In this document: positions 8,261 through 16,621 of the stretch, one piece after another
Layout of the letters: every line of letters starts with the position of its first letter
Position numbering within the stretch: the first letter of the stretch is position 1
Source: Elusimicrobiota bacterium
GTDB taxonomy: Bacteria > Elusimicrobiota > Elusimicrobia > UBA1565 > UBA9628
Reading direction: 5' to 3'
Assembly: GCA_026388095.1 (NCBI GenBank)
Contig: JAPLKL010000078.1
Coordinates: forward strand, 39,110 to 103,109
DNA length: 64,000 bases
Translations under genes and position numbers: made by a program
The notes under the pieces: model-generated
The model's input: the letters and a program-made list of their open reading frames with translations, nothing else
Databases searched by the model: none
Told to the model about the DNA's origin: nothing

Positions 8261-10470
8261 GACTTCTCCTCCAAGGCCGCGGCGCAGAGGGCGAGGCTGG
8301 CGAGCTTGAGCAAAGCCACGCCGAAGCAGACGCTGCGCAAGCCCAGGACCGGCAGGAGGACCGCGCCGCCCACCACCGCGCCCAGCCAGCCGCCCAAAAG
8401 GTCGCAGGCATACAGCGAGGACATGCCCGGGCCTCGCAGCCGGCAGGCCAGAGGGAACTGAGCCCCGGTCAAGGCGCCGGAGAGGAGACACAAGCTCAAG
8501 AAGGCTCCTTTCATGAGGCTGTCCGGGACCGAGGACCCGGCCAGCGCTTGGAAGATCATGGGCAAGACCGCCGAGAAGACCACGAGAGCGAGCTCCGAGA
8601 ACAGGAAGGAGCGCCGCGCGGGGCGGGTGTCCCGGGATAGGAGAAGACTGGCCCCGGCCGCGCCGGCCATGAACACGGAGACCAGAAGCCCGATCCAAAG
8701 GTAGACATAGCCGTAGAGCGCCTGGAAGGCGAAGGTCAGCGTCATATTATAGACCATCCCGGCAAAGCCCGTAGCGGCGATGGCCAGCGGCGCGGGGAAG
8801 GAGGCGAGCCTGCGGCTCTTGCCGTGCCAGGCCAGGCCAGCCGCCAACAGCAAGGCCAGGACCACGCCGAGGCGCGGCAAGGACAGGAGCTCGGCCCAGG
8901 AGAAGAGGCGCGTCGCGAAGGGGGAGAACATCGCGTTCCAGTTGCCCAGGTCATGCAGAACGGCCCGCGGGTTGAAATCCCGATTGACTCCGGCCCGGGC
9001 CGCGACCGGGGCCAGGAAGCGCTGGAACATCGAAGACCACTGCCGCTCCATGCGCAGGGAGAGCTGCTCCGGGCCCACGAAGCCGGTCCGGATGCGGCGC
9101 TGCCGCAGGCGCTCGGCCAGCAGGCCGGCTCCGAGCCGCGCCAGCTCCGGCGCGTCGGAGGCCATGACGATGTTGGTGTCGCCGGGGATGGGCCGCACCA
9201 CGGCGAAGACCTGCGCGGCCGCCTGCAGCACGCAGGAGTTGAGGCTGGCGAGGTTCGGCTCCAGGAAGGCCGTGGACCCGGGCAAGGAGAAGGCGAGCAG
9301 GCCGCCGGGCTTGAGCCGGGCCCGGGCCATGGCGAAGAACTCCCGCGTCAGCAGCCGGTTGGCCTGGAGGCTGTCCGGCCGGGGCGCGCCGAGGAGGATG
9401 ACGTCGTAGCGGCGCGCGGTGTCCCTGACGAAGAGCCGCCCGTCCATGCGGTGGACGCTCACGCGCGGGTCCTTGAGCTCGCCCTCGGCCAGGGGTGCTG
9501 CGAAGCGCGCCAGCGCCGACAAGAGCAGGGGGTCGAGCTCCGCGTAATCCACGCGCCGGACCGGATGCTTGAGGACCTCGCGCAGCAGGCCGCCCGCGCC
9601 GCCGCTCAGGACCAGGACGTCCTCAGGCTGGGGCTGCGCCAAGAGCGCGAAGTGGGCGAGCTCCTCGACGGACTCGATGTCGGGCACCGGAGAGGTCGCC
9701 GCGACCTCCCCGTCCGTCAGGAAGGTGAACTGGCCCTCGGACTTGAGGACCGTGATGTTGCCGTAGACCGAGTTGTCGTAGAAGACCACCTCCGAGCCGG
9801 GCCACTGGCGCTGCACCGAGCTGCGGTGCAGGGCGGCGGCGGCCGGGCCCAGGGCCAGGACCGCGGCGGCCGCGGCGCCCAGGCCGTAGAGGACCCTGGA
9901 CTTCGCCGAACGCCCAGCCACGAGGGCGCAGAAGAGCAGGTCCAGAGTCGAGACCGCCAGCACGATGCGGAAGGATTGCAAGCGCGGGATGAGCCAGAAG
10001 GTCAGGATGAGGCCGCCGACGAGAGTCCCCAAGGTCTCCCAGCCGTAGACCATGCCGCCGGCATCCTCCCGCCGCCGCATGCGCCCGGCCAAGGCGAAGA
10101 GCGCGCCGTGCGGGGCGCTGACGCAGGCCAGCAGGGCCAAAGAGGCCGCGAACATCGCGGCCAGGCTCAAGGCCTCTCCCGGGGCCGCGCCGCAGAGCGC
10201 CCTCAGGCCGCGGGTCGCGTAGAGGGCCGCGGGCAGAGCCGCGGCGAAGAAGGCTTGGCAGAGGGCGAAGGCCGCGGCCGGCCGCTCGGACCGGGCCCAG
10301 ACTCGGCCGGCCAAAAAGCAGCCCAGCGCTTCCAGGACCAGCCAGTTGCCCAGGAATACCCCGATGGCCAGCTCGTTGCCCGAGGCGACGACCAGGAACT
10401 CGCGCAGGAGCACGATCTGGCCCACCAGGCCGCTGACGCCCACGACGAGCAGAGCGCAGACGAAAACCAT
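8257..10470 (-). CDS. Membrane protein with an internal spermidine-synthase-like domain
   Basis: 737 residues, beginning at MVFVCALLVVGVSGLVGQIV. About six membrane helices come first, then a soluble Rossmann domain (about 230-460) with VLVLSGGAGGLLREV, YAELDP, HRMDGRLFV and YDVILLGAPRPDS, matching polyamine aminopropyltransferases, then about seven more helices. Such fused spermidine-synthase-like transporters are common in environmental bacteria, but their substrates are unknown. The start overlaps a GGGGACAC palindrome that lies just upstream, and no good ribosome site is visible. It overlaps the radical SAM gene by four bases, which suggests a joint pathway. Confidence 0.8.
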   Translation of the reverse strand: MVFVCALLVVGVSGLVGQIVLLREFLVVASGNELAIGVFLGNWLVLEALGCFLAGRVWARSERPAAAFALCQAFFAAALPAALYATRGLRALCGAAPGEALSLAAMFAASLALLACVSAPHGALFALAGRMRRREDAGGMVYGWETLGTLVGGLILTFWLIPRLQSFRIVLAVSTLDLLFCALVAGRSAKSRVLYGLGAAAAAVLALGPAAAALHRSSVQRQWPGSEVVFYDNSVYGNITVLKSEGQFTFLTDGEVAATSPVPDIESVEELAHFALLAQPQPEDVLVLSGGAGGLLREVLKHPVRRVDYAELDPLLLSALARFAAPLAEGELKDPRVSVHRMDGRLFVRDTARRYDVILLGAPRPDSLQANRLLTREFFAMARARLKPGGLLAFSLPGSTAFLEPNLASLNSCVLQAAAQVFAVVRPIPGDTNIVMASDAPELARLGAGLLAERLRQRRIRTGFVGPEQLSLRMERQWSSMFQRFLAPVAARAGVNRDFNPRAVLHDLGNWNAMFSPFATRLFSWAELLSLPRLGVVLALLLAAGLAWHGKSRRLASFPAPLAIAATGFAGMVYNMTLTFAFQALYGYVYLWIGLLVSVFMAGAAGASLLLSRDTRPARRSFLFSELALVVFSAVLPMIFQALAGSSVPDSLMKGAFLSLCLLSGALTGAQFPLACRLRGPGMSSLYACDLLGGWLGAVVGGAVLLPVLGLRSVCFGVALLKLASLALCAAALEEKS

Positions 10471-10474
10471 GATT

Positions 10475-10519
10475 GGGGACACAATACTTAATTCATGAGG
10501 AGATAGGTATTGTGTCCCC
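10475..10519. repeat. Palindromic repeat, GGGGACAC family, copy 1
   Basis: GGGGACACAATAC (10475-10487) and GTATTGTGTCCCC (10507-10519) are perfect 13-base inverted arms around a 19-base centre containing CATGAGGAG. The same arm recurs at 15874 and 22033-22107. Such elements are often mobilised by REP-associated tyrosine transposases; none is encoded in the window. Confidence 0.8.
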
Positions 10520-10544
10520 GAATTCGGGACGCGGAGCCGGATCT

Positions 10545-11510
10545 TTAGGGCTTTTTCTTGCCGACGGTGGGGCGGAGCTCCCGGGTCAGTCTGTCGAGCC
10601 ACTTCCCTTGCTTGTGGTCGTAGGTCTTGACCACCACCCGGTCCGGATAAAGGAACAGGGAGTTGGTCCAGATGGTGTCGTGCGTGGTCGTGGTGACGTC
10701 ATTCTCCGACAGGTAGCTGCGGCCGTCCATGTCGCTGTTGTGGATCTCGGCGATGCGGCCGTCGTAGAGGTTGATCTTCCGGTCCGCGAAACTCGCGTTG
10801 GTCGCGCCGATGTGGGTGTGGCCGGAGACCCACATGAAGACCTGGGGGTTGTTCCGGAGCAGTCCGCGCAGTCCGTCCGCGGGCTGGGCGAAGAAGCTGG
10901 GGTGGTTGGATATCTCGTTGCGGCTCTGGATCGTCCCCTGGAGGGGAGCGTGGAAGAAGACGATGGTCGGCGCGTCCGGGCTGGCGCGCAACTCGCCCGT
11001 AAGCCAGGCCACTGTGGCGCTCGACATCTGGGCCAGATAGCCGGATTCGAGGTCGTCATCGCAGATGAACAGGCAGAGGTAGCGGCCGAACCTCTTCTCA
11101 TAATGCAGGGCGGGCAGGCCGAAGGTGTCCTGGAAGAGCTTGAGCTTGGCCTGCCTCACGGCGGGCGCGGCCTTGCGGGTCTTGCCGTCCGGCCCCGTGT
11201 CATAGATGTAGTCGTGATTGCCTGTGATCGGGAACAGGGGCTTCTTGAGCTTGGAGAAGAACTCCTTGGCGAAGGCGTACTCTTCCTTGGTCCCTCGGTC
11301 CGCGGTGATGTCTCCGGTGAGGACGACCGCGTCCACGTCGTCCCAGCCGTTGACCGTGTCCAGGACCTTGTTCTTCTCCGGGATGAGCCGTCCGGGCAGG
11401 TGCGGATCCGACAAGACGACCAGGCGGGTGTAATCCTTGGCGCCGGCCCAGGCGTTTCCCGACAGGATGAGCAGCAAAGACAGGGCGGCCGCGGCTGCGC
11501 GTCGTCTCAT
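10545..11510 (-). CDS. Secreted calcineurin-like metallophosphoesterase
   Basis: 321 residues with a signal peptide (MRRRAAAAALSLLLILSGNAWA). All metal-binding blocks of the family are present in order: LSDPHLPG (DxH), VLTGDITADRG (GD), PITGNHDYIY (GNHD), VFFHAPLQG and VSGHTHIGA (GHTH). It should hydrolyse phosphomonoesters or diesters in the periplasm with a two-metal centre; the substrate cannot be told. The gene runs toward the spermidine-synthase-like gene and is separated from it by the palindrome at 10475. It ends in a lysine-rich tail (GKKKP). Confidence 0.88.
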   Translation of the reverse strand: MRRRAAAAALSLLLILSGNAWAGAKDYTRLVVLSDPHLPGRLIPEKNKVLDTVNGWDDVDAVVLTGDITADRGTKEEYAFAKEFFSKLKKPLFPITGNHDYIYDTGPDGKTRKAAPAVRQAKLKLFQDTFGLPALHYEKRFGRYLCLFICDDDLESGYLAQMSSATVAWLTGELRASPDAPTIVFFHAPLQGTIQSRNEISNHPSFFAQPADGLRGLLRNNPQVFMWVSGHTHIGATNASFADRKINLYDGRIAEIHNSDMDGRSYLSENDVTTTTHDTIWTNSLFLYPDRVVVKTYDHKQGKWLDRLTRELRPTVGKKKP

Positions 11511-11593
11511 GATCCTTAGGTTATCAAATCGCGTCGGGTCCTCGCCACAAAGGCTGGGTCGAAAGACCCATGACCGACGCTCCCGGTTAGAGT

Positions 11594-11599
11594 TATACT
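11594..11599 (+). promoter_or_regulatory. -10 box TATACT, nine bases before the MltB-like start
   Basis: TATACT ends at 11599 and the ATG is at 11609, so the transcript should begin at or within a few bases of the start codon. No Shine-Dalgarno sequence could fit between. No strong -35 box is visible. Confidence 0.5.
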
Positions 11600-11608
11600 T
11601 GCGAGAGA

Positions 11609-12922
11609 ATGTCGACCTTTCGCAAGCTGGCGGTCCTGGCGCTGGCGGTCTGCTCAGTGCCGGCAGGCGCGGCGCCCCGGTTGAGCGAGAGCGAGGCCCG
11701 CTTCGCCGCGGCCGAACTCTCCGCCCCGCGTTACGGGGCCCTGTTCGAGGAGCCTTCCGCCGATGACCTGCTGCGCGACCACGCCCACGGGGTCGCCGAG
11801 CTGATCCGGCGGAGGCTCTCCGCGGGCGGCGTCCTCACCGAGGAGCTGCTGTCCGAGGCCAAGCACCTGCAGCGCGAGCGCTACTCCTTGCTGGAGCCTA
11901 AGGACCGCGCCTTGGTCGATGCCGCTCTTTCCCTGCGCCTGGGGGGCTTCTCCGTGACCGGCCCGGGCCGGATCCTGACGGTCGCGGCTCCGGGGGCGAT
12001 TTCGCCCGCGCTCCTGGCTCAGGAGGACTTCCCGACTTTCCTGGAGGGGCTGCGCTCCGAGGCGGCCAAGGACGGCGTGCCGCAGGCTGTCCTGGCCGAG
12101 GCCTTGACCGGACTCACCGTGGACCCCAAGGTCCTGGCCGCGGAGAGTTCCCAGCCCGAGCATACCATCACGTTCGAGCAGTACCTCACGGCTGTGGTGT
12201 CGGAGAAGCGCGTGGCGGGCGGCAAGGCGATGCTGGCCCAGCACGCCGCGCTGCTCGACAAGGTCTCCTCGGCTTACGGGCTCGCGGCTCAGTTCATCGT
12301 GGCCATCTGGGGCATGGAGTCCAACTACGGCCCGAACCAGGGCGACATGAACGTGGTCCGCTCCTTGGCCACGCTGGCCTACGCGGGCAAGCGGCCGAGC
12401 TTCTTCCGCAAGGAGCTCATGGCGGCCCTGCACATCCTGGCCGACGAGCGCATGTCCTCCAAGGACCTCAAGGGCTCATGGGCCGGGGCCTTGGGCCAGC
12501 CTCAGTTCATGCCCTCGACCTTCCGCAAGCTGGCCGTGGACTTCGACGGCGACGGCCGGCGCGACATCTGGAAGAGCGCGGCGGACGTGACGGCTTCCAT
12601 GGCGAACTATCTGGCCAAGGCGGGCTGGGACAAGTCCGCGGGCTGGGGGGCCGAGGTGACGCTGCCCGCGGAGTTCGACCAGGCTTCAGCGAGCTTGTCG
12701 GTCGTGAAGTCCGTGGCGGACTGGCAGGCCGCGGGCGCGCGGCCGATGCCTGGCGCGGTGTTGCCGGCCGGGACGCTTTCCGCCTCGGTCATCCGGCCCA
12801 GCGGACCGGGCGGCCGGGCTTTCCTGGTCCTGCCGAATTTCCGGGTCGTGATGCGCTACAACAGCTCCACCTACTATGCCACGGCGGGCGGCCTGCTCGC
12901 CGACCGTGTCCAGGCGCACTGA
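11609..12922 (+). CDS. mltB: MltB-family lytic murein transglycosylase (GH103)
   Basis: 437 residues with a signal peptide ending near PAGAAP; no lipobox cysteine at the cleavage site, so a soluble periplasmic form. The GH103 catalytic block is clear: FIVAIWGMESNYGPNQGDMNVVRSL with the acid Glu in WGMESNYG, then FFRKELMAALHIL, GSWAGALGQPQFMPS and DFDGDGRRDIWKSAADV. It cleaves the MurNAc-GlcNAc bond of peptidoglycan to leave 1,6-anhydro ends. The N-terminal 150 residues are not part of the catalytic domain and I do not recognise them. The gene may be leaderless. Confidence 0.88.
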   Translation: MSTFRKLAVLALAVCSVPAGAAPRLSESEARFAAAELSAPRYGALFEEPSADDLLRDHAHGVAELIRRRLSAGGVLTEELLSEAKHLQRERYSLLEPKDRALVDAALSLRLGGFSVTGPGRILTVAAPGAISPALLAQEDFPTFLEGLRSEAAKDGVPQAVLAEALTGLTVDPKVLAAESSQPEHTITFEQYLTAVVSEKRVAGGKAMLAQHAALLDKVSSAYGLAAQFIVAIWGMESNYGPNQGDMNVVRSLATLAYAGKRPSFFRKELMAALHILADERMSSKDLKGSWAGALGQPQFMPSTFRKLAVDFDGDGRRDIWKSAADVTASMANYLAKAGWDKSAGWGAEVTLPAEFDQASASLSVVKSVADWQAAGARPMPGAVLPAGTLSASVIRPSGPGGRAFLVLPNFRVVMRYNSSTYYATAGGLLADRVQAH

Positions 12923-12940
12923 GGCCTGAGGGCCCGGATA

Positions 12941-13309
12941 TCATGACTTGGCGCGCCGCTTGCGTTTGGGCGGCGGGGTGAAGCCGAGCACGGGCCGACG
13001 CTCCGGCTCGGGCTCGGGCGGGCATGGGGCGGTCTCGATGAGGGCGGCGATATCCTGGTCGTGTCCGTCCAAGCGGTGCTCGTGTTCTGTGACCAGGGCC
13101 GCCAGGCCGCGGTCTTCGGCGATGAGCTCGCGCAGGCGGTCGAAGGCTCGCATGATGGCGATGTTGACTTGTATGGCGCGCTCGCTCTTGAGGACCGAGG
13201 AGAGCATGGCCACGCCTAAGCTGGTGAAGGCGTGAGGGCGGTGTTTGCGGTGCTGCCCGCGGCCGCCTTTCTTTAACATCGCAATCGTGACCGCATCCAA
13301 GCGCAACAC
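12941..13309 (-). pseudogene. ORF6N-family protein remnant, C-terminal half only
   Basis: Encodes the second half of an ORF6N-type protein: HRKHRPHAFTSLGVAMLSSV followed by LKSERAIQVNIAIMRAFDRL. The N-terminal DNA-binding half, normally containing RVMLDRDLAxLYGV and RFPxDFMFRL (seen intact in the gene at 16622), is missing. The first dozen residues before GGRGQHRK have no family match, so the real gene has been cut there. It faces a second ORF6N remnant head to head. The tail is Pro/Arg-rich (FTPPPKRKRRAKS). Confidence 0.7.
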
Positions 13310-13586
13310 GCGCTACCTCCCGTACGCCTTCACCGAAGACGGCGTCGTCATGTTCGCCAATGTCCTCAAAAGCCCGGTCGCCATCCCGGCCAGCATCCAG
13401 ATCGTCCGCGCCTTCAACCGCATGCGCAGGATTGTCGCGGCGCAGGAGGGACTCGCGGCCAAACTTGCCGAGCTTGAGCGCAAGTGCGACCCGCATGACG
13501 TCCGGATTCACGCGCTCTTCGACACAATCCGGGGCTTCTTGGAACCCCCGCCCGAGCCACCCCGCGAGATCGGCTTCAAGCCCTGA
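13245..13586 (+). pseudogene. Second ORF6N-family remnant, C-terminal half only, opposite strand
   Basis: Recognisable family sequence begins near residue 19: KRNTRYLPYAFTEDGVVMFA, then SPVAIPASIQIVRAFNRMRR and a coiled-coil tail (AAKLAELERKCDPHDVRIHA). As in its neighbour, the N-terminal DNA-binding half is absent. The two fragments differ in sequence, so they are separate paralogues and not a simple inverted duplication. The junction lies between about 13270 and 13300. A CTTAAGGTGCC hairpin follows 26 bases after the stop. Confidence 0.7.
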
Positions 13587-13612
13587 GCGCAATCGAGGGT
13601 CCGGGGGGCCAA

Positions 13613-13639
13613 CTTAAGGTGCCGGGCAGGCACCTTAAG
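13613..13639. repeat. CTTAAGGTGCC hairpin, copy 1
   Basis: CTTAAGGTGCC (13613-13623) and GGCACCTTAAG (13629-13639) are perfect 11-base arms around a 5-base loop. The same structure occurs at 17098-17124, also just after an ORF6N gene. No T-run follows, so it is more likely a mobile palindrome than a terminator. Confidence 0.8.
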
Positions 13640-13657
13640 ATTCCGGTCGAAACGGGA

Positions 13658-14539
13658 CTATTGGCGGGGTGCGGACGCGGCGCCGTAATGCGGGTCCGGG
13701 TAGGGCGTTCGGCAATCTGCGACCCTCGTCCCGCTCTCCAGGGCCTGGTCCACGCAAGCCAGGATGTTGAGGTACTGGTACTCGCCCTGCCCCAAGCCCT
13801 GCTCCGCTTCCATCCGCCAGGCCAGCCGCTTGGCTTCCTTGGCGCAGCGCTCGGCCTTCTTCTCATAGGAGCGCGCCAGGGCGAAGGCGGCGGCGGCCGC
13901 TGCCGGGCTGCCTGCCCGAAGAGCGGCTGCGGCGGCCGCAAGCGCGGAGGACTGCCGCCGCTTGTAGTCTGCGCACCGGTCTATCAAGGCCTTGATCTCC
14001 TCCAGCCCGCCTTGGTAGCCCAGCCGCTGTCCTTCGTCCAAGGCGCCCGCCCCGGCATCCGGCGCCCCAGGCAGGTCGTCGGCTTCGCCCAGCTCCAGCC
14101 CGGCTTCGCTCAGCGCCGGCCTCTGCCAGCCGAACGGGACCGAGCCGTCCGAAGACGGCTCGCTGCCGAGCAGACCCCCTGCCGCGGCTGAAGCCGGGGC
14201 CATCACGAGCCCCAGGCCCGAGCGCGCCTGCTTCGCGGCGGCAGGGGCCTCGCCCTCTGCCGCGGCTGCCGGCCCCGGCGCGGCGCGCGCGGCGAAGGCC
14301 GGCTCGGCAGGCGCCCCGCCGGACCCCGGCGCCGGCAGCGTCCGCAAGCAGGCCCAAGTCAGCCCGGCCCCGCCGCAGAAACCGGCCAGGGCCCAGAGCA
14401 GCGCCGTTCGGCCGGGCCTGGAGCAGGCCGAGAGCGCGTCTGCCATGTCCCTGAGCAGGCAAGGGGCGGCCTGGCTCTGGCGAGCGCCCTCGTGGGGCGC
14501 CAGTTGCGGGATCTCGACGATGAACGGCGTCTGGCTCAT
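13658..14539 (-). CDS. Single-pass membrane protein of unknown function
   Basis: 293 residues from the ATG at MSQTPFIVEIPQL. The open frame extends some 167 codons upstream, but that part overlaps the YhcG gene on the other strand and lacks protein character. A soluble N-terminus of about 55 residues precedes one hydrophobic helix (TALLWALAGFCGGAGLTWAC), then a long Ala/Pro/Gly-rich region and a C-terminal part with six scattered cysteines (DRCADYKRR, AERCAKEAKR, ILACVDQAL, VADCRTPY). The architecture suggests an inner-membrane anchor with a periplasmic domain. No family recognised. Confidence 0.55.
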   Translation of the reverse strand: MSQTPFIVEIPQLAPHEGARQSQAAPCLLRDMADALSACSRPGRTALLWALAGFCGGAGLTWACLRTLPAPGSGGAPAEPAFAARAAPGPAAAAEGEAPAAAKQARSGLGLVMAPASAAAGGLLGSEPSSDGSVPFGWQRPALSEAGLELGEADDLPGAPDAGAGALDEGQRLGYQGGLEEIKALIDRCADYKRRQSSALAAAAAALRAGSPAAAAAAFALARSYEKKAERCAKEAKRLAWRMEAEQGLGQGEYQYLNILACVDQALESGTRVADCRTPYPDPHYGAASAPRQ

Positions 14540-14752
14540 GTGACGGCCCGGCCTCGGCCATAGCATAGGCCGCGGCCCAAGACACCCCTGTTGCGCCTTT
14601 GGAAAAAGCGGGATAAATCCCGCTAAAGCGACGGTAAAGCGGGGGTCAGGTCTTGACATTTGACATTGAGCCGGGAGACTGCTGAAGCGGGGCCGGGCGG
14701 ACATCATAAAGCTGGCAGGGAACAAAAAGGGGGGTCTGCTCGTATATATATC

Positions 14753-15890
14753 ATGGGCCAGAACAGAGCCGATCCATTTTACCAACCGACTGTCTCCGGG
14801 TCTTCCCTGCCGGCCGGGTATCGCGAATTCCTCGAAGAGGTCAAAATCGCGGATCCGTACCGCGCGGGTCAAAGCATCACTCTCAGCCAATCGTGAGCTC
14901 ATCTTCCTGTATTGGGGCATCGGCAGGTCCATCGTCGAACGGCAGAGGAAGGAGCGCTGGGGACGCGGCGTCGTTGATAGGCTGGCCGCTGACCTGCAAA
15001 GGGCCTTTCCCGGGATGAGAGGATTCTCGTCGAACAACATCTGGCGTATGAGGGCGTTCTACTTGGCATGGCCGGGGGGATTTCTTGCGCAGCCTGCGCA
15101 AGAATCGCCGGGCCCATTTCTTGCACAGGCTGTGCAAGAATCGGCCGGACAGATTCTGTTGCAGCCTGTTGCGGAAATACCTTGGTTCCATAATGTCATT
15201 CTGAACCAGAAGCTCAAATCCCCGGCGCAGCGCCTTTGGTACGCCAAAATGACCATGGAGCAAGGCTGGAGCCGGCCTGTGCTCATACAGAAGATCGAAT
15301 CCGACCTCTATCACCGCCAAGGCAAGGCCGTCAACAACTTCAAAGCCACCCTCCCGCCGCCCCAGTCCGACCTCGCCGAGCAGGCCGTCAAGGACCCCTA
15401 CGTCTTCGATCTCATGGCCATGGCGGAGGGCTTGCGCGAGCGCGAACTCGAAGCCGGCCTCATCGACCAGATCCAGAGCTTCCTCATCGAACTCGGAGTC
15501 GGCTTCGCCTTCGTGGGCCGCCAGGTGCGCCTGGAGGTCGGCGACAAGGAATACTACATCGACCTGCTCTTCTACCACCTACGCCTGCGCTGCTATATCG
15601 TCGTCGAGCTCAAGACCGGTGAGTTCAAGCCCGAATACGCGGGCAAGATGAACTTCTACCTCACCGCCGTAGACGAGCGCCTGCGCCACGCCGACGACAA
15701 GCCCTCCATAGGCCTCATCTTGTGCAAGGCCAAGCACCGCCTCACCGCGGAATACGCCTTGCGCGGCATATCCACGCCCATCGGCGTGGCGGACTGGAAG
15801 GCCCCGGCCCTGCCCGAGCCGCTGCGCCGGTCCTTGCCCAGCGTCGCCCAGTTAGAGGCTGAGCTGGGAGTTGGGGGACACAATACTTAA
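14753..15890 (+). pseudogene. YhcG-type PDDEXK nuclease (DUF1016), frameshifted
   Basis: Two frames together make a full YhcG protein of about 378 residues. Frame one reads MGQNRADPFYQP to YREFLEEVK; an extra A in the run at 14843-14846 then shifts it to a stop at 14894. The next frame continues with ANRELIFLYWGIGRSIVERQ and the rest. The C-terminal nuclease core is intact: VGRQVRLEVGDKEYYIDLLF, then YIVVELKTGEFKPEYAGKMN, carrying the D...ExK residues. A repeated FLAQ.VQES motif lies between the two domains. YhcG proteins are linked with phage defence and mobile DNA. It may be a true frameshift or a base-call error. Its last five codons and stop come from a repeat. Confidence 0.75.
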
Positions 15891-15939
15891 CTCATGAGGC
15901 GGGCTGAGGGATAGCCCTGACTCCCTGCGGGAGCCCGCC
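15874..15939. repeat. GGGGACAC family half-copy plus adjoining hairpin
   Basis: GGGGACACAATACTTAA (15874-15890) is a single arm of the palindrome seen at 10475 and 22055; it supplies the last codons and TAA of the yhcG frame. Next to it GGCGGGCT (15898-15905) and AGCCCGCC (15932-15939) can pair. No T-run follows. Confidence 0.65.
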
Positions 15940-15975
15940 CTAGAAGATCCCAAGTAAAGAGGTCGCCTGAACTGC

Positions 15976-16500
15976 TTACGGCCGCAGCCCCTGCCGTTGG
16001 CTGCTCAGCGCTTGGTGGTGGGGCAGCCTGCGCTGCTCCGAATGGAAGCTCAGCTCGAAGCCGCTGCCGTCAGGCGCCGCGATGGCGATGAAGAAGGACG
16101 CGTCGCCGTGTTTCGAGCGGACTTCGGCGCGGATGGCGGGCACGTCGTCCCAACGGAAGGCTTGCGGCCGGCTGAAGACCGTCTCCCGGCCCTGGACGCG
16201 CACGACCACGACCGCGCGCAGCCCTTCCGGCAGGGGAGCCGCCGCGGCGAGCGCGGGGACGGGCTTGGCATCCCCCTTCATGGAGGCCGCGGCGCTCGTG
16301 CGCTTGAACCGATCGAGCTCTTCACGCAGGAAGAGCAGCGCGCGCCCGACCCGATAAGAGGGACGCAGGTGGCCCTTGCCGACCAGGCGCCGGATCGAGA
16401 CCGGATGATAGTGGAGGTATCTCGCCGACTCCTCGGCGGTCAGCAGCAGCGCCCCGCTCTCCGGGGAGAACACGGTGCGGGCCTTCTTCGGGCTCGGCAT
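15976..16500 (-). CDS. Excisionase/MerR-type helix-turn-helix protein with C-terminal extension
   Basis: 174 residues. Residues about 18-65 form an HTH_17-type winged helix (LLTAEESARYLHYHPVSIRR, then YRVGRALLFLREELDRFKR), as in excisionases and small DNA-binding regulators. The remaining 110 residues form an unrecognised alpha/beta domain (RAVVVVRVQGRETVFSR, HGDASFFIAIAAP). A promoter TTGACA-17-TACTAT ends eight bases before the ATG, so the message is probably leaderless. A GTTAC-N6-GTAAC palindrome covers the -10 box, which suggests autoregulation. It is divergent from an ORF6N gene, whose promoter it may also control. Confidence 0.75.
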   Translation of the reverse strand: MPSPKKARTVFSPESGALLLTAEESARYLHYHPVSIRRLVGKGHLRPSYRVGRALLFLREELDRFKRTSAAASMKGDAKPVPALAAAAPLPEGLRAVVVVRVQGRETVFSRPQAFRWDDVPAIRAEVRSKHGDASFFIAIAAPDGSGFELSFHSEQRRLPHHQALSSQRQGLRP

Positions 16501-16537
16501 GTTACCGGATAGTAACCGATGGCGGGCGCGCTGTCAA
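16501..16537 (-). promoter_or_regulatory. Leftward sigma70-type promoter with overlapping palindromic operator
   Basis: On the minus strand: -35 TTGACA (16537-16532), a 17-base spacer, -10 TACTAT (16514-16509), then eight bases to the ATG at 16500. GTTACTATCCGGTAAC (16516-16501) is a GTTAC-N6-GTAAC inverted repeat covering the -10 box and start point, a classic position for repression. Confidence 0.75.
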
Positions 16538-16546
16538 GCCTGGGTC

Positions 16547-16592
16547 TTGACAGGAACCTCCAGTAGGGATACAATAGAGTAACAAGATACTC
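16547..16592 (+). promoter_or_regulatory. Rightward sigma70-type promoter with palindrome at the start point
   Basis: -35 TTGACA (16547-16552), a 17-base spacer and -10 TACAAT (16570-16575) drive the ORF6N gene. GAGTAACAAGATACTC (16577-16592) is an inverted repeat with arms GAGTA/TACTC right at the expected transcription start, and GTAACC follows it. The half-site GTAAC is shared with the operator of the divergent gene. Confidence 0.78.
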
Positions 16593-16621
16593 AATCGTAA
16601 CCAAGCGAAGGAGAGCTGGGG

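Noticed and set aside
10473..11519. A 348-codon frame opposite the metallophosphoesterase
   Set aside because: The minus strand has every metallophosphoesterase motif; this frame has none.
15059..15170. Short palindromic units (TTGCGCAGCCTGCGCAA and similar) considered as CRISPR-like repeats
   Set aside because: Only two or three imperfect units inside the yhcG coding frame, where they encode a repeated FLAQ..QES linker; no spacers.
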